Source of the DNA: Rhynchopus euleeides
Lineage: Eukaryota; Euglenozoa; Diplonemea; Diplonemida; Diplonemidae
DNA: 64,000 bases
Assembly (NCBI GenBank): GCA_963210315.1
Contig: OY723242.1
Location: 1,736,001-1,800,000 of the forward strand
Direction of reading: 5' to 3'
How positions within the stretch are numbered: position 1 is the stretch's first letter; the number at the start of each line of letters is the position of its first letter. Below, in pieces: positions 40,198 through 50,452 of the stretch. Below the pieces are notes generated by a model. It was given only the letters and a program-made list of their open reading frames with translations, was not told the origin of the DNA and ran no database searches. A program made the position numbers and the translations under genes.

Positions 40198-41345
40198 GGG
40201 GGGGTCAAATGGGGGTGACAAACACGATTTTTCAAAAAACCGGCGCAGAGGCCCCAAAGCCCCCGTAAACCCTCCAAACTCCCCCAGATCGGTCCGGAAA
40301 CCCATCGAACCCCACTTTTCCACCATTCCGGGCACCTCAGGTGCCCGAATTGGGGTACCTAAATTTTGTGCCACCGTTTGGTACCGTACAGTGCCACTGC
40401 GTGGGAGGTTGGAAAAGAAAATGCCCCAACACACCACATCTGAGGGTTGCAATGCATGTTGCTTGCCAACCACGTCATCCGGTGGGTGTCAGGCGCTATG
40501 TAGGTGGCATTAGCCAGGTCTTCGATGTGTTCTGGCTTGTATATATACCTCCCTGCCACCATGCACCGGGAGGCTGCCTGTATGTACGGAACAAGTCCAG
40601 ATGGTCGTGTGATTCCTGTGCAGCAGTGCTCCACAACCGGGATGTGTTGACAACGACTGTTGCAACACGAGCTGTACATTCCGGGAACACACGAAATGCG
40701 CTGTCGTGGTACCCATTGTGCCAGAATTGGTAGTTGCTGCGGTCTACTTTGCCTGGCCCAAGAGCACTGGTACTGAACGGTGCAATATGCGTGGCGAGGT
40801 GAATGCAACGGAAGCGCGCAAAGTCAATACAGCTCTCAGATGGCGGGTGGTGGTGCCACTAGTGTGTGACGTTCACTCGAGGATGCAACGCATCACAATG
40901 AATCAGCAACCGTGGACCGAGTACAATACGCTCTCTGTGGCTGGTGTGGGGGACAAAGGCAGTGCCTGTGCCGCAGGCAGGGAGGTACATATACAAGCCA
41001 GAACACATCGAAGACCTGGCTAATGCCACCTACATAGCGCCTGACACCCACCGGATGACGTGGTTGGCAAGCAACATGCATTGCAACCCTCAGATGTGGT
41101 GTGTTGGGGCATTTTCTTTTCCAACCTCTCACACAGTGGCACTGTACGGTACCAAACGGTGGCACAAAATTTAGGTACCCCAATTCGGGCACCTGAGGTG
41201 CCCGGAATGGTGGAAAAGTGGGGTTCGATGGGTTTCCGGACCGATCTGGGGGGGTTTGGAGGGTTTACGGGGGCTTTGGGGCCTCTGCGCCGGTTTTTTG
41301 AAAAATCGTGTTTATCCACGTAAAAGGGGGGCATTTGACCCCCCC
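40198..41345. mobile_element. Inverted-repeat element, family GGGGGGTCAAATG, copy 4
   Basis: 1148 bp, nearly identical to the copy at 7179 but with the unique centre in the opposite orientation. One TA separates it from the element ending at 40195; a poly-C run follows on the right. 41348-41819 has no supported gene. Confidence 0.9.
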
Positions 41346-41819
41346 TACCCCCCCCCCCCCCCCCTCACCCACCCATCATGGGACGATCAGAGGTCGCTCA
41401 GCGCGATGCACCCGACCTCCGCATTAGTTTTTTTTGTGACAAACGCGCCGTGCTCACGGAAGGCGTTCAGATCGAAAAAGGTTGCAGTGGGGGGGCAACG
41501 TTTTGTTCACCTACACTCCACGCCCCAACGTGGCAGGTGTCCGGAAGGTTGCACAAAACAAAACAGAAGAAACCCAAGGCAGTCATTTTTCTTGGCGGCA
41601 TTGCTTTCCAACATCAGCGTCCTCCTTCAGAAGACAGGTAGGCGGGTGGGGGGTAGCGCTGTTGGGCTACAAGAAGCAACATCTCCCGCAGCAAGGGCTT
41701 GCTGGGCGAGCTGATATTGGTTACCTCGGTTGTGTTTTTCTGGCACGGTGTGTATAATATATTTTGTACAGCGAGCGCGTGTTGTGTCTTTTTTTTGTGG
41801 CATTTTTTTTGTGTTTTGT

Positions 41820-41937
41820 CCAGGGGGGCCCTCGCTACGAGTCACTGTGAGTCACGAGTCGTCAGTTTTCAGCCAAACATGGCTGACTTCTCACTTTTTC
41901 TCACTCAGTCACACTTGGTAGCGAGGGCCCCCCAGGG
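41820..41937. repeat. 118-bp hairpin element directly upstream of the OTU ORF
   Basis: CCAGGGGGGCCCTCGCTAC at the left is inverted at the right (GTAGCGAGGGCCCCCCAGG), with further GAGTCACTGTGAGTCA words between. It ends 6 bp before the ATG at 41944. It may be a MITE or part of the 5' leader. Confidence 0.6.
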
Positions 41938-41943
41938 ATAGCG

Positions 41944-44900
41944 ATGGCTTCCATGCAGAACGGGTATCTGTTATGTCGGGAGTTGGACAAGGAGTTCACC
42001 TGGGATACGGCGGCGTGGCACACCCTGAGCTCGGCCTACAACAACGACGTGAGCGAGGGGGATGCTGTGGATTCGGAGTCCCGCCCCACGGAGATGGTGA
42101 AACAGAAGGACCTCTCCCTGGCCATCATCGACGTTCACCACCGAGACTTGCACGAGCGGGCAGACGCCAGTAACAGAGCCAGGTACCGGTCCCTGTCACT
42201 CCCTCATGCAGGGGCCACGTATGCGGGCAAGCTGACGGAAGAGACGCGTGTCGGGGGAGAGGAAATGGTTGTGGTGACGCGGCACAGGCTGGGCATCTCC
42301 CTCTTCGAGCCAGACGCCAAGTGCGGCAGGTGTGGGCAAGAGATGGACACGCACGGCACCCACGCGCTGAACTGTAGGGTGGGGGGTGGGCCCACTCGGC
42401 GTCACGATGTCGTGCGGGACAGCCTGTACAGGCTCGCGGTGGAAGCGGGTACGAGCCCCGAGATGGAGACGCTCCACATCCTTCCGGACTCCCAGGAGCG
42501 CCCCGGGGACATTGTCACTCGCCGGGTGTGGCCGCGGGTCATCGACGTGACGATCCGCAATCCCCTCGCGGCTTCCGTGGTCCAAGCTGCTGCGAGGTTT
42601 ACTGGAGCGGCGGCGGCAGCGGGGGAGGCAGAGAAGAACAGGAGGTATCGTGATCCCTGCAGGAGATCTGGCCAGATTTTCGCGGCCTTTGCGATGGAGG
42701 CTTTCGGGGGTCTGGGGCCGTCGGCGCACCAGGTTTTCGGCAAGCTGGGCCGCCTAGCAGCAGAACGGACGGGGCGAAGCAGGGTTCTGGTCACCCAGAG
42801 CCACGCCACCAGAGTGAGTAGCGCGTACAGCCACATCCTGGGTCGAACACTCCTTGAATGCGGCCCCATATCACCAGCAGCAGTGAGCCGGACGGCGTTG
42901 GCTACAGAGGCCGCGGCCCCCCTGAACCCGGACCACTTCATGCGGTTCTCGGTTGACTCGCGTGGGGAGGGGGAGGTGTTCATTGACCCTGATGAGGAGC
43001 GCCCTGTGCCCCAGGCGGACCCGGTCCCTCGGGCAGAGGCAGCACCGACATCTCCGTCCCCCTCTGTCGTCATCGAAAAGTGGAGAGACAAGCGAGGAGG
43101 GGCGCGAGTGGCTATTGAGGACCTGGCAGAGGGGCTTGGTAATGCTCTTACGATGCCAGAACAGGTCGCCGCCCTGGGTGGGTCAGTGGCGGAGGGGGCC
43201 CCAGCAACGTGGGTGGTGGCGGTGACGGCCGCGGCGTGTGACCTGGGGTTTGACATCGACGCTGACAAGCTTCTGCGCCTGGCGGTGGTGTGCGTCCGTC
43301 GAGCGCCCACACTCCGTCTGCTCCTCTCAGACCCCGACGAGTGGGCGGGGCGTATGCTGGCTTCCGGGGGTGGCGAAGACGTGGACCAGGTGGCCCTCCG
43401 TGGGGTGGCGGTGGCCCTCGACGTCCACGCTGTGGTTTTTAGAGACAACCTCCCCCCTCTTCTCGTGGCCCCAGGTGAACCATGCCAAGCGCTTTTTGTG
43501 GGCGGCGTGGACGGGGGGTTCAAGCCGGTCACGGTGCCGGACCAGGTGGTGGAACAGGTCACATACACGAAGTGTGTGGAGGTCGAGGTGCCGCAGGGCC
43601 CGGTTATCCCGGGGCGCGTGGATGTGTCGGGGTCACCGGGTTGCTGTCAGTTCTGTGCGTCGCTCTTCACCACGGCCGTGCACCATGGGGAGTGTGGTCA
43701 CTGCTCGAGGATGGTGTGCCCGACCTGCTGTGAGCTGGGCGAAGACGACACCAGGTGCGTCTGCACGCCACTACCTCTGCCACGCGAGGACCAAGGGGTG
43801 GCCCCTCATCCGCCGGGGCAAGCGGAGCCCCCTCCTCCGCCCCCGGCGAGCACCGCACTGACAAAGGCTTTGCTGGAGGGCCGGGCCCCAGGGGGAGGGG
43901 ACGGTCTGTCCAGGCTGCAACGGTCTTTGGGGATGCAGGAGTGCACGGGGTTCCGTTTCACACCAGGCGACTGCTTCTTCGATGCGGCGGCTTTCATTAT
44001 GGGAGGCTCGGCGGCGGGCATGCGGAGGCTAGCCGTCCAGGCGGTGCTACGTGACCCAGGCCTTTGTGCTCGGGCCGAGCCGAACAGCGAGTCCTGGGCT
44101 GCGGCCATGCGAGTCGAGGGTAGCCGGGACGAGGCTTCTTGGGCGGACCAGGTAGCAGTACATGGACTTGCGCTGGGGTCGGGGTGGGCTGTGGTGGTCC
44201 TATCTGATCAAGCGCCCCCCACGGTCCACCGCCCCCGGGTGAAGCCTTTCGTCGGAGTGCTTGGAGTCAAGCATCAGGGAAAGCACTACACCCCCCTTTT
44301 GGTGCCCCCACCTCTGGCGGAGGCAGTGTCTGCCCTCGCCCCCTCGCCGGTGTTGGGGCGGACTGGCTGTCCAGGGGGGGAGCAGGGCCTCCCCATGTGC
44401 CAGGTGCCGTCCCAGCCGTCGCGCCGCCGCTTTTACTGTGCCCGCTGTGCAGAGGCGGTGGATACCGCAGTCGAACACTGGCGTTGTTTCGGTTGCGATT
44501 GCAGGGCGTGTGGGGAATGCGTGGAGCAGGGGGAGACCTGTATGGATCTGGGGCCTCGGGACGCGGAGGAGCCGCCTGCGAGGGTCCCGCAGCCGCAGGA
44601 CCAGGGTGATCCCCCTCGACGAGAAGGTGATCCCCCTCCTGCACCCACCGGCGCCCCGGCCACCGGCCGCTCCGACCCGACCGCCACCGAGGAAGGCTCC
44701 AACCCTGCGCAAGCACCAGCCACCTCGATGTCGTCGCAGCCGAAGCGGAAGCGGGAGTCGGCATCGCCGCAGCGTGGTCAGGAGATGGATGAGGACGACG
44801 GGGCCACGACGGTGGGGGAGTGGGAGGAGCAGTTCTGCCCCGACGTGCACCGACCGCAGGAGGAGCAGGAGGCGGCGCTCCGGGCCATTCAGGCTTGGTG

Positions 44901-45081
44901 GGCCGAGTTGGGGGATGACAAGGCCTCACAGGCGGAGGCGTACAACGTGGTCTGTTGTCGTCTGAGGGCGCGGGCAGGCAAGCGGGCGCGGGCGAGCCGG
45001 CCAGGGGCGCGGGGGTCTTCGCAGCGGAGTTCCCAGGGGTCCCAGAGCCAGGGGAGTAGGGCCGCCAGGGGAGCGAGATAG
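41944..45081 (+). CDS. Retrotransposon-type endonuclease region fused to two OTU-like/zinc-cluster units
   Basis: 1045 residues, single frame. Residues ~60-240 match the end of non-LTR polyproteins: RYRSLSLPHAGA, RHRLGI, a C-x2-C...H...C cluster (KCGRCGQ, HALNC), RRHDVVRD, then RPGDI, DVTI and an E-x3-RRY, the order of a PD-(D/E)XK restriction-like endonuclease. No reverse transcriptase is present. Residues ~425-530 form an OTU-like fold without its catalytic Cys. ~567-604 is a Cys-rich cluster (CCQFC, CGHC, CPTC). ~670-787 is a better OTU protease with GDCFFDAA (Cys) and KHYTPL (His). ~832-865 is a second cluster (CARC, CFGC, CGEC). The two OTU-cluster pairs align, so the unit was duplicated. 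OTU proteases cleave ubiquitin chains. The tail is Arg/Gly/Ser-rich. Confidence 0.7.
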   Translation: MASMQNGYLLCRELDKEFTWDTAAWHTLSSAYNNDVSEGDAVDSESRPTEMVKQKDLSLAIIDVHHRDLHERADASNRARYRSLSLPHAGATYAGKLTEETRVGGEEMVVVTRHRLGISLFEPDAKCGRCGQEMDTHGTHALNCRVGGGPTRRHDVVRDSLYRLAVEAGTSPEMETLHILPDSQERPGDIVTRRVWPRVIDVTIRNPLAASVVQAAARFTGAAAAAGEAEKNRRYRDPCRRSGQIFAAFAMEAFGGLGPSAHQVFGKLGRLAAERTGRSRVLVTQSHATRVSSAYSHILGRTLLECGPISPAAVSRTALATEAAAPLNPDHFMRFSVDSRGEGEVFIDPDEERPVPQADPVPRAEAAPTSPSPSVVIEKWRDKRGGARVAIEDLAEGLGNALTMPEQVAALGGSVAEGAPATWVVAVTAAACDLGFDIDADKLLRLAVVCVRRAPTLRLLLSDPDEWAGRMLASGGGEDVDQVALRGVAVALDVHAVVFRDNLPPLLVAPGEPCQALFVGGVDGGFKPVTVPDQVVEQVTYTKCVEVEVPQGPVIPGRVDVSGSPGCCQFCASLFTTAVHHGECGHCSRMVCPTCCELGEDDTRCVCTPLPLPREDQGVAPHPPGQAEPPPPPPASTALTKALLEGRAPGGGDGLSRLQRSLGMQECTGFRFTPGDCFFDAAAFIMGGSAAGMRRLAVQAVLRDPGLCARAEPNSESWAAAMRVEGSRDEASWADQVAVHGLALGSGWAVVVLSDQAPPTVHRPRVKPFVGVLGVKHQGKHYTPLLVPPPLAEAVSALAPSPVLGRTGCPGGEQGLPMCQVPSQPSRRRFYCARCAEAVDTAVEHWRCFGCDCRACGECVEQGETCMDLGPRDAEEPPARVPQPQDQGDPPRREGDPPPAPTGAPATGRSDPTATEEGSNPAQAPATSMSSQPKRKRESASPQRGQEMDEDDGATTVGEWEEQFCPDVHRPQEEQEAALRAIQAWWAELGDDKASQAEAYNVVCCRLRARAGKRARASRPGARGSSQRSSQGSQSQGSRAARGAR

Positions 45082-45533
45082 CCGTAGGTCGGCTCCCCCC
45101 CCCCCCCCTACCCCCCTCTTTCCTTTCGCCCCTCCCCCCCCCCCTCCCGTTCCCCACCCCCGTGCCCCCTTCCCCTTTCTTCCGGTGAATGCGCCAGCGG
45201 AGTCGGTCCACGCCCTTGCTGTCAGTCGCTTTCGCCTCTCCCCCCCTGCCCCCCCCCCCCTTTACCTCGCCCCCTTTTCCCCTCACCAGCGGGCTGCCCC
45301 TTGTGAATGGTAGATTTGCCTACAGCCCCTTGTTCATGCCGCCAGCACGGAGCCCCACGCAGCTCAACCCCGGCCAGTGCGCGGTTTGTTTGCCCTAGAG
45401 CTTTGTTGTTTGTGTAGTTCATGTTACAGTGCTAAGAGCCCGTAGAAGCAAAAGTAGAACCTGCTGCGCTAGCCCCACCAAGCAGCCACAGTACGACAGG
45501 ACGCGCGCAAAAAAAAAAAAAAAAAAAAAAAAA
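45082..45533 (+). other. 3' region of the OTU ORF ending in a 25-nt poly-A run
   Basis: C/T-rich sequence leads to 25 A residues at 45509-45533. A genomic poly-A tail at this place fits a retrotransposed 3' end. The ~40 bp ahead of it (CCTGCTGCGCTAGCCCCAC, 45462) recur at 45722, which may mark an older insertion of the same family. Confidence 0.5.
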
Positions 45534-45939
45534 CCCCAGGGATATATTTAAATCATGATTGAGATTGAGGATTTCGGCCCCAGGAAAAAAACCCCCAAAA
45601 AAAACCCCTGTTTTTTCTTGGGGGTTTTTCCCCCCTTTTTTGGGGGTCCCAGTCTCGGGAAATCTGCAGAGAAAGAAAAACTGTGAGGATGGGAACTACC
45701 TTGGTGTGAATGAATGAGAGACCTGCTGCGCTAGCCCCACTAATCAGCCACATCACGACAGGACTTTCCAGTCTTTTCCCCATCACCCACCAGCTCCACA
45801 CACAACTCACAACAGTTGAAACAGCAAAACCCCACCCACGACAGGAAAGGCCTCACAAATGAGAGTTTCGGCAAAAGTCGAAGGCACATTCTGGTGCCAC
45901 CTTGCTTTGGGGTACTCACGCAAACCCGCAAACCCGGGT

Positions 45940-46130
45940 TTCCACCCCCCATAAAAACGCGTCGACCAGTTTTACTGGGTCGACGATTGGTAAGCCCCGA
46001 CAAAGCGTCAACCCGGCTACACTGGTTCGGCGGTCGACGTCGAAGAGAGTATGATTTTGCAGGAACATATGCTCACTACCGTGGCCTCCGGCGGCTGGGG
46101 GGCTCTGCCCCCCAGACCCCCCAGCTAGCG
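45940..46130. repeat. Fragment related to the nested element at 1404-2267
   Basis: CCATAAAAACGCGTCGACC, GGTCGACGTCGAAGAGAGTA and the GC-rich hairpin CCTCCGGCGGCTGGGGGGC repeat the order seen at 1460-1760. Clear termini are not visible. 46131-47415 has no supported gene; a long C-run lies at about 47210-47242. Confidence 0.55.
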
Positions 46131-47415
46131 TGTGCCCATGGCCACCCACCAGCCACGGCACCAAAAAGGTGGCCAATCGTCGACACTTTGACGCACAGTA
46201 AATGGCCCCCAGTGACTCAAAAAAATTTGAGTAGGGTCACCGTGAAGAGGGTTTGATCCGTTGATGCCAAAAACGACCCTCTCGTGTGGTAGAACGACGC
46301 TGTGCCACCCCCATTTTAGAGGGGGGAAAACAGGGGTTTTTTACGATTGAGAATCTGAAAATCTGCCGAAAACCCCATGATTTAAAGACATTCCTGGTTT
46401 TGTCAGTTCGGCGTGTATCCAACTCGGGCAAACTTTTCACCGTGCGGATCCTTGCGATGTGTTCGGTGTTCGAAGAACAGTGCTTGTCGTTGATTCCCTT
46501 CTCTTGTGATCCGCCCGGTTGCATTAGTTTCTGGCGCCGCCGCCCCCACTGACGAGGGGTTAACCTTTTCTGTTCATTTTTCGGCTGAAATCTCATGATG
46601 ATCATTGATCCCCACTCACCCCGCTTCGTCACACTGGGTGTGTACACAGTGGGGTCTGTGTTCCAACAAAAAAACCCACGCAGGCCGGAGTGCAGCACGG
46701 AAATCGCGAAAAAAATCAGCGAAAGAGGGGGAAAAAAGAATTGTCCCGGCCGGGGTTTGAGGGGGCGGTTGTCGCCTCTTCATCGTTTACCAGCCCCTCA
46801 ACGCACAGCTTTGGAGCCTAGTAGAGTGTTCTCGCAATCGACAAATACCCACTGGTTCTTCTCTCCCCTTACAAAATTTCGTGGGTTTGTGGGTTTTTGC
46901 GGGTTTACCAGTTTTCAGAGACACAAAAATCTTCAGCACACGCCGCCCCGACATCAGTGGTCACGCCGTGGGTCTGAGCATAAGCTTCCTGGGGGGTCTA
47001 AACTGGTGCAGTTTTAGGTGCATACCCCTCCTGTTTATAGGTGAGAACCGCCGAACTTTTACCAAAAGCGGAAAACCCCCCGCCTACCGGTCTTCACTCT
47101 GTGCCAAGCGCAGTGTTGCCGAGCAGCCGTGTCACTTTCGAATCCAGTGTTGTGCGAGGCGGCTCTACTTTTTCTCACATTTCTGCACTTTTTTGCACTT
47201 TCTGAGCGTCCCCCCGCCCCCCCCCCCCCCCCCCCCCCCCCCACCTGGCCTTCTTTCTCCTCCCTCCCCCCCCTCCCCCCCTCCCTCTCGGGACGCGGTG
47301 TGAGCTGAGGGTTGGCGAAAGCCTGCACCCCCCCACCCCACCCCGACTCACACCGCGCCTCGGGCCCTCTGTACCTTCATGTTCTCTACTTTTGTTTGTC
47401 CCACCCCCCCACCCC

Positions 47416-47613
47416 ACACGGTGGCCTCGTCAGGGCTTTGCCCAGGCCTGTCCCTGGTCAACAAAGGGCCTGGTCAGTGACCTGGTCATGACCAGGGGGA
47501 GAGGGCAAAATGGGCTGCAACACCCCCTCTGGTCAATAGCCAGGGTGGGTTGCAGCCTGGTCAATTTAGGCCTGGTCAACCACCTGGTCAAAAAACCCCT
47601 GACTAGGCCACCG
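47416..47613. mobile_element. 198-bp MITE rich in CTGGTCA words
   Basis: Ends CACGGTGGCCTCGTCAGGG and CCCTGACTAGGCCACCGTG are inverted. The interior has about ten CTGGTCA or TGACCAG words. No coding. Confidence 0.65.
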
Positions 47614-47731
47614 TGTATCCCCCATATTCCCCCGCAGTCCCCGCCCCTCCCGTTAAGAATGTTTGCCAAGAGTGTCGGTCGCACCGAGCGGGGGAATCTG
47701 ATGATCACACACTGACCCCCCCCCCCCCCTA

Positions 47732-48878
47732 GGGGGGGTCAAATGCCACCCTTTTACGTGGACAAACACGATTTTTCAAAAAACCGGCGCAGAGGCCCCA
47801 AAGCCCCCGTAAACCCTCCAAACCCCCCCAGATCGGTCCGGAAACCCATCGAACCCCACTTTTCCACCATTCCGGGCACCTCAGGTGCCCGAATTGGGGT
47901 ACCTAAATTTTGTGCCACCGTTTGGTACCGGACAGTGCCACTGTGTGGGAGGTTGGAAAAGAAAATGCCCCAACACACCACATCTGAGGGTTGCAATGCA
48001 TGTTGCTTGCCAACCACGTCATCCGGTGGGTGTCAGGCGCTATGTAGGTGGCATTAGCCAGGTCTTCGATGTGTTCTGGCTTGTATATATACCTCCCTGC
48101 CACCATGCACCGGGAGGCTGCCTGTAGGTACGGAACAGTCCAGATGGTCGTGTGATTCCTGTGCAGCAGTGCTCCACAACCGGGATGTGTTGACAACGAC
48201 TGTTGCAACACGAGCTGTACATTCCGGGAACACATGAAGTGCGCTGTCGTGGTACCCATTGTGCCAGAATTGGTAGTTGCTGCGGTCTACTTTGCCTGGC
48301 CCAAGAGCACTGGTACTGAACGGTGCAATATGCGTGGCGAGGTGAATACAACGGAAGCGCGCAAAGTCAATACAGCTCTCGGATGGCGGGTGGTGGTGCC
48401 ACTAGTGTGTGACGTTCACTCGAGGATACAACGCATCACAATGAATCAGCAACCGTGGACCGAGTACAATACGCTCTCTGTGGCTGGTGTGGGGGACAAA
48501 GGCAGTGCCTGTGCCGCAGGCAGGGAGGTATATATACAAGCCAGAACTCATCGAAGACCTGGCTAATGCCACCTACATAGCGCCTGACACCCACCGGATG
48601 ACGTGCTTGGCAAGCAACATGCATTGCAACCCTCAGATGTGGTGTGTTGGGACATTTTCTTTTCCAACCTCCCACACAGTGGCACTGTACGGTACCAAAC
48701 GGTGGCACAAAATTTAGGTACCCCAATTCGGGCACCTGAGGTGCCCGGAATGGTGGAAAAGTGGGGTTCGATGGGTTTCCGGACCGATCTGGGGGGGTTT
48801 GGAGGGTTTACGGGGGCTTTGGGGCCTCTGCGCCGGTTTTTTGAAAAATCGTGTTTGTCACCCCCATTTGACCCCCCC
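47732..48878. mobile_element. Inverted-repeat element, family GGGGGGTCAAATG, copy 5
   Basis: 1147 bp, close to the copies at 7179 and 40198, lying at TA between two poly-C runs (C-run to 47729, C-run from 48881). A (TC)n microsatellite follows at 48904-48933. No transposase. Confidence 0.9.
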
Positions 48879-48896
48879 TACCCCCCCCCCCGCTCA

Positions 48897-48933
<37 letters not shown>

Positions 48934-48935
<2 letters not shown>

Positions 48936-50452
48936 AACACTTGACGAAAACGTACCGCCTGCGTGCTGCTCCACTGAAGCGCTGTGTTGTTCTCGATGTC
49001 GTTTTTGGCCTTCCCAACACGACGGCACCCTCCCCTGGCAAACTGTCTCGCCAGGCATGACCGGGATCAAGAACAGTGGGGTGCCAAAAGCCCTTTCTCC
49101 CTCTCTCTCTCTCTTTTTTTGTAACTAACCCCTAAAATCCCATGCATCCCCCGAACCGTTGCTAGATGTCCTTCCAAAGACCCCACCCCCCCACCCCCCA
49201 TCCCCCACCCCTCCCCCGCCAACCTGTGGCACAGCCTGAATACCAAAAGAAGCAGGGTAACTCTGTGCTTTTGATTTCTTTTCAGCACTACGATGTTGGA
49301 AAGTGTCATACGCTTTGTTCGTGGTTGTGTGTGTGTTGCGGGAGGTGCCGAACGCACGCCCTGTTATAATAAATCGTTCAAGGGGGTGGGGGGGGGGTGG
49401 GGGTCTTCGCTGAACACCGTTGCGTTGTTACACGGCAATTTTTTGGCAAAATTTCGTTGTTTTCCAGCCAACACCAGGAGGGAATGTACCAAAAAAAATG
49501 CACCTTGCCGGCAGTGCAGCGGCTACCCCTCAAATCGTTCAAAATTACCCGAATTGGCGAACGCCATCCTCACCGGTACAGTTTTCAGTTTTCACACCGG
49601 ATCAGATCCTCGTTCCGCCGCCCCGCCACCCCCCCCTGAATGAAAATGAACAACAAGGTGCCCAAAAATATTCTGTGCACGTCACAGCATGCCAATATTT
49701 TTTGGCGGCACCAAAAACAAAAACTGCGCCGAGGGACAACAGCGGCAGCCTGGCCCTCAGTGCCTGTGATTGTCGACACCAAAAGAAGCGCTGTGGGGTC
49801 AGGTTTGCAACGACGTTGGGTGGTGTGTGCGGGGGCCCTTTTCCCCCCTCCAAAAACAAAAGATGATTTCCTTGTAGTGTCGCTGCAACGACAACAGTAT
49901 ATAACCAAGTCGAAAATCGCCACCCCACCCCACCCCACCCCCAAAACCCCCCCCCCCCTCCCTTGCGTACAACACCCCTGCCGTGTTTCAGCGATGCTGT
50001 GTTGCGGCCCAACCACCAGGCCACTGACAGAAATACCACCCACCCCACCTTCTGGATACCTACATCACATCCGATCACTCATCACCACCCCCACCCACCA
50101 GCCTCTCAACGGTGTACTACAAAAAGGACTAACTTTGCAAGAAAGGTGCTCGGAGACTTGCTTTCCCCATTCACTCCCGACCATCAAAAAAAAACCCCCC
50201 CCCCCCTCACCACCGCCACCCACCAGCCTCTCCAACGCCCCCCCCCCTCCTTCTCCCACCAGCCCCTCCCCCCCGGGCGGCAACGGCGGGGACGGCAGGG
50301 CGAGACTGGGGCGCCTTGGGATGGTACACGGGGCAACCCCTCGCGGTCGCCCCCCACGCCCCCCTGCCCCCCTCCCCCCCACCACCGCCCCTGCTGCTGC
50401 TGCAGGGCTGCGCGCGCAGGACCCGGCGGGGGGCCCCCTTGACGGAGCCAGC
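48934..50452. other. Upstream region of the ARM-like gene, with a SINE-like repeat
   Basis: 50109-50206 repeats GGTGTACTACAAAAAGGACT to CCATCAAAAAAAAA followed by a C-run. It is flanked by about 29 bp of near-identical sequence (TCACCACC-CCACCCACCAGCC, near 50080 and 50207). The preceding GTTGCGGCCCAACCACCAGG also occurs near 63197. A CTGCTGCTGCAG acceptor at 50405 suggests an intron 3' end. No gene is supported before that. Confidence 0.5.

Noticed and set aside
42402..43568. 388-codon minus-strand frame opposite the OTU ORF
   Set aside because: Ser/Arg/Thr-rich antisense shadow of a GC-rich gene. The plus strand carries recognisable nuclease and OTU motifs.
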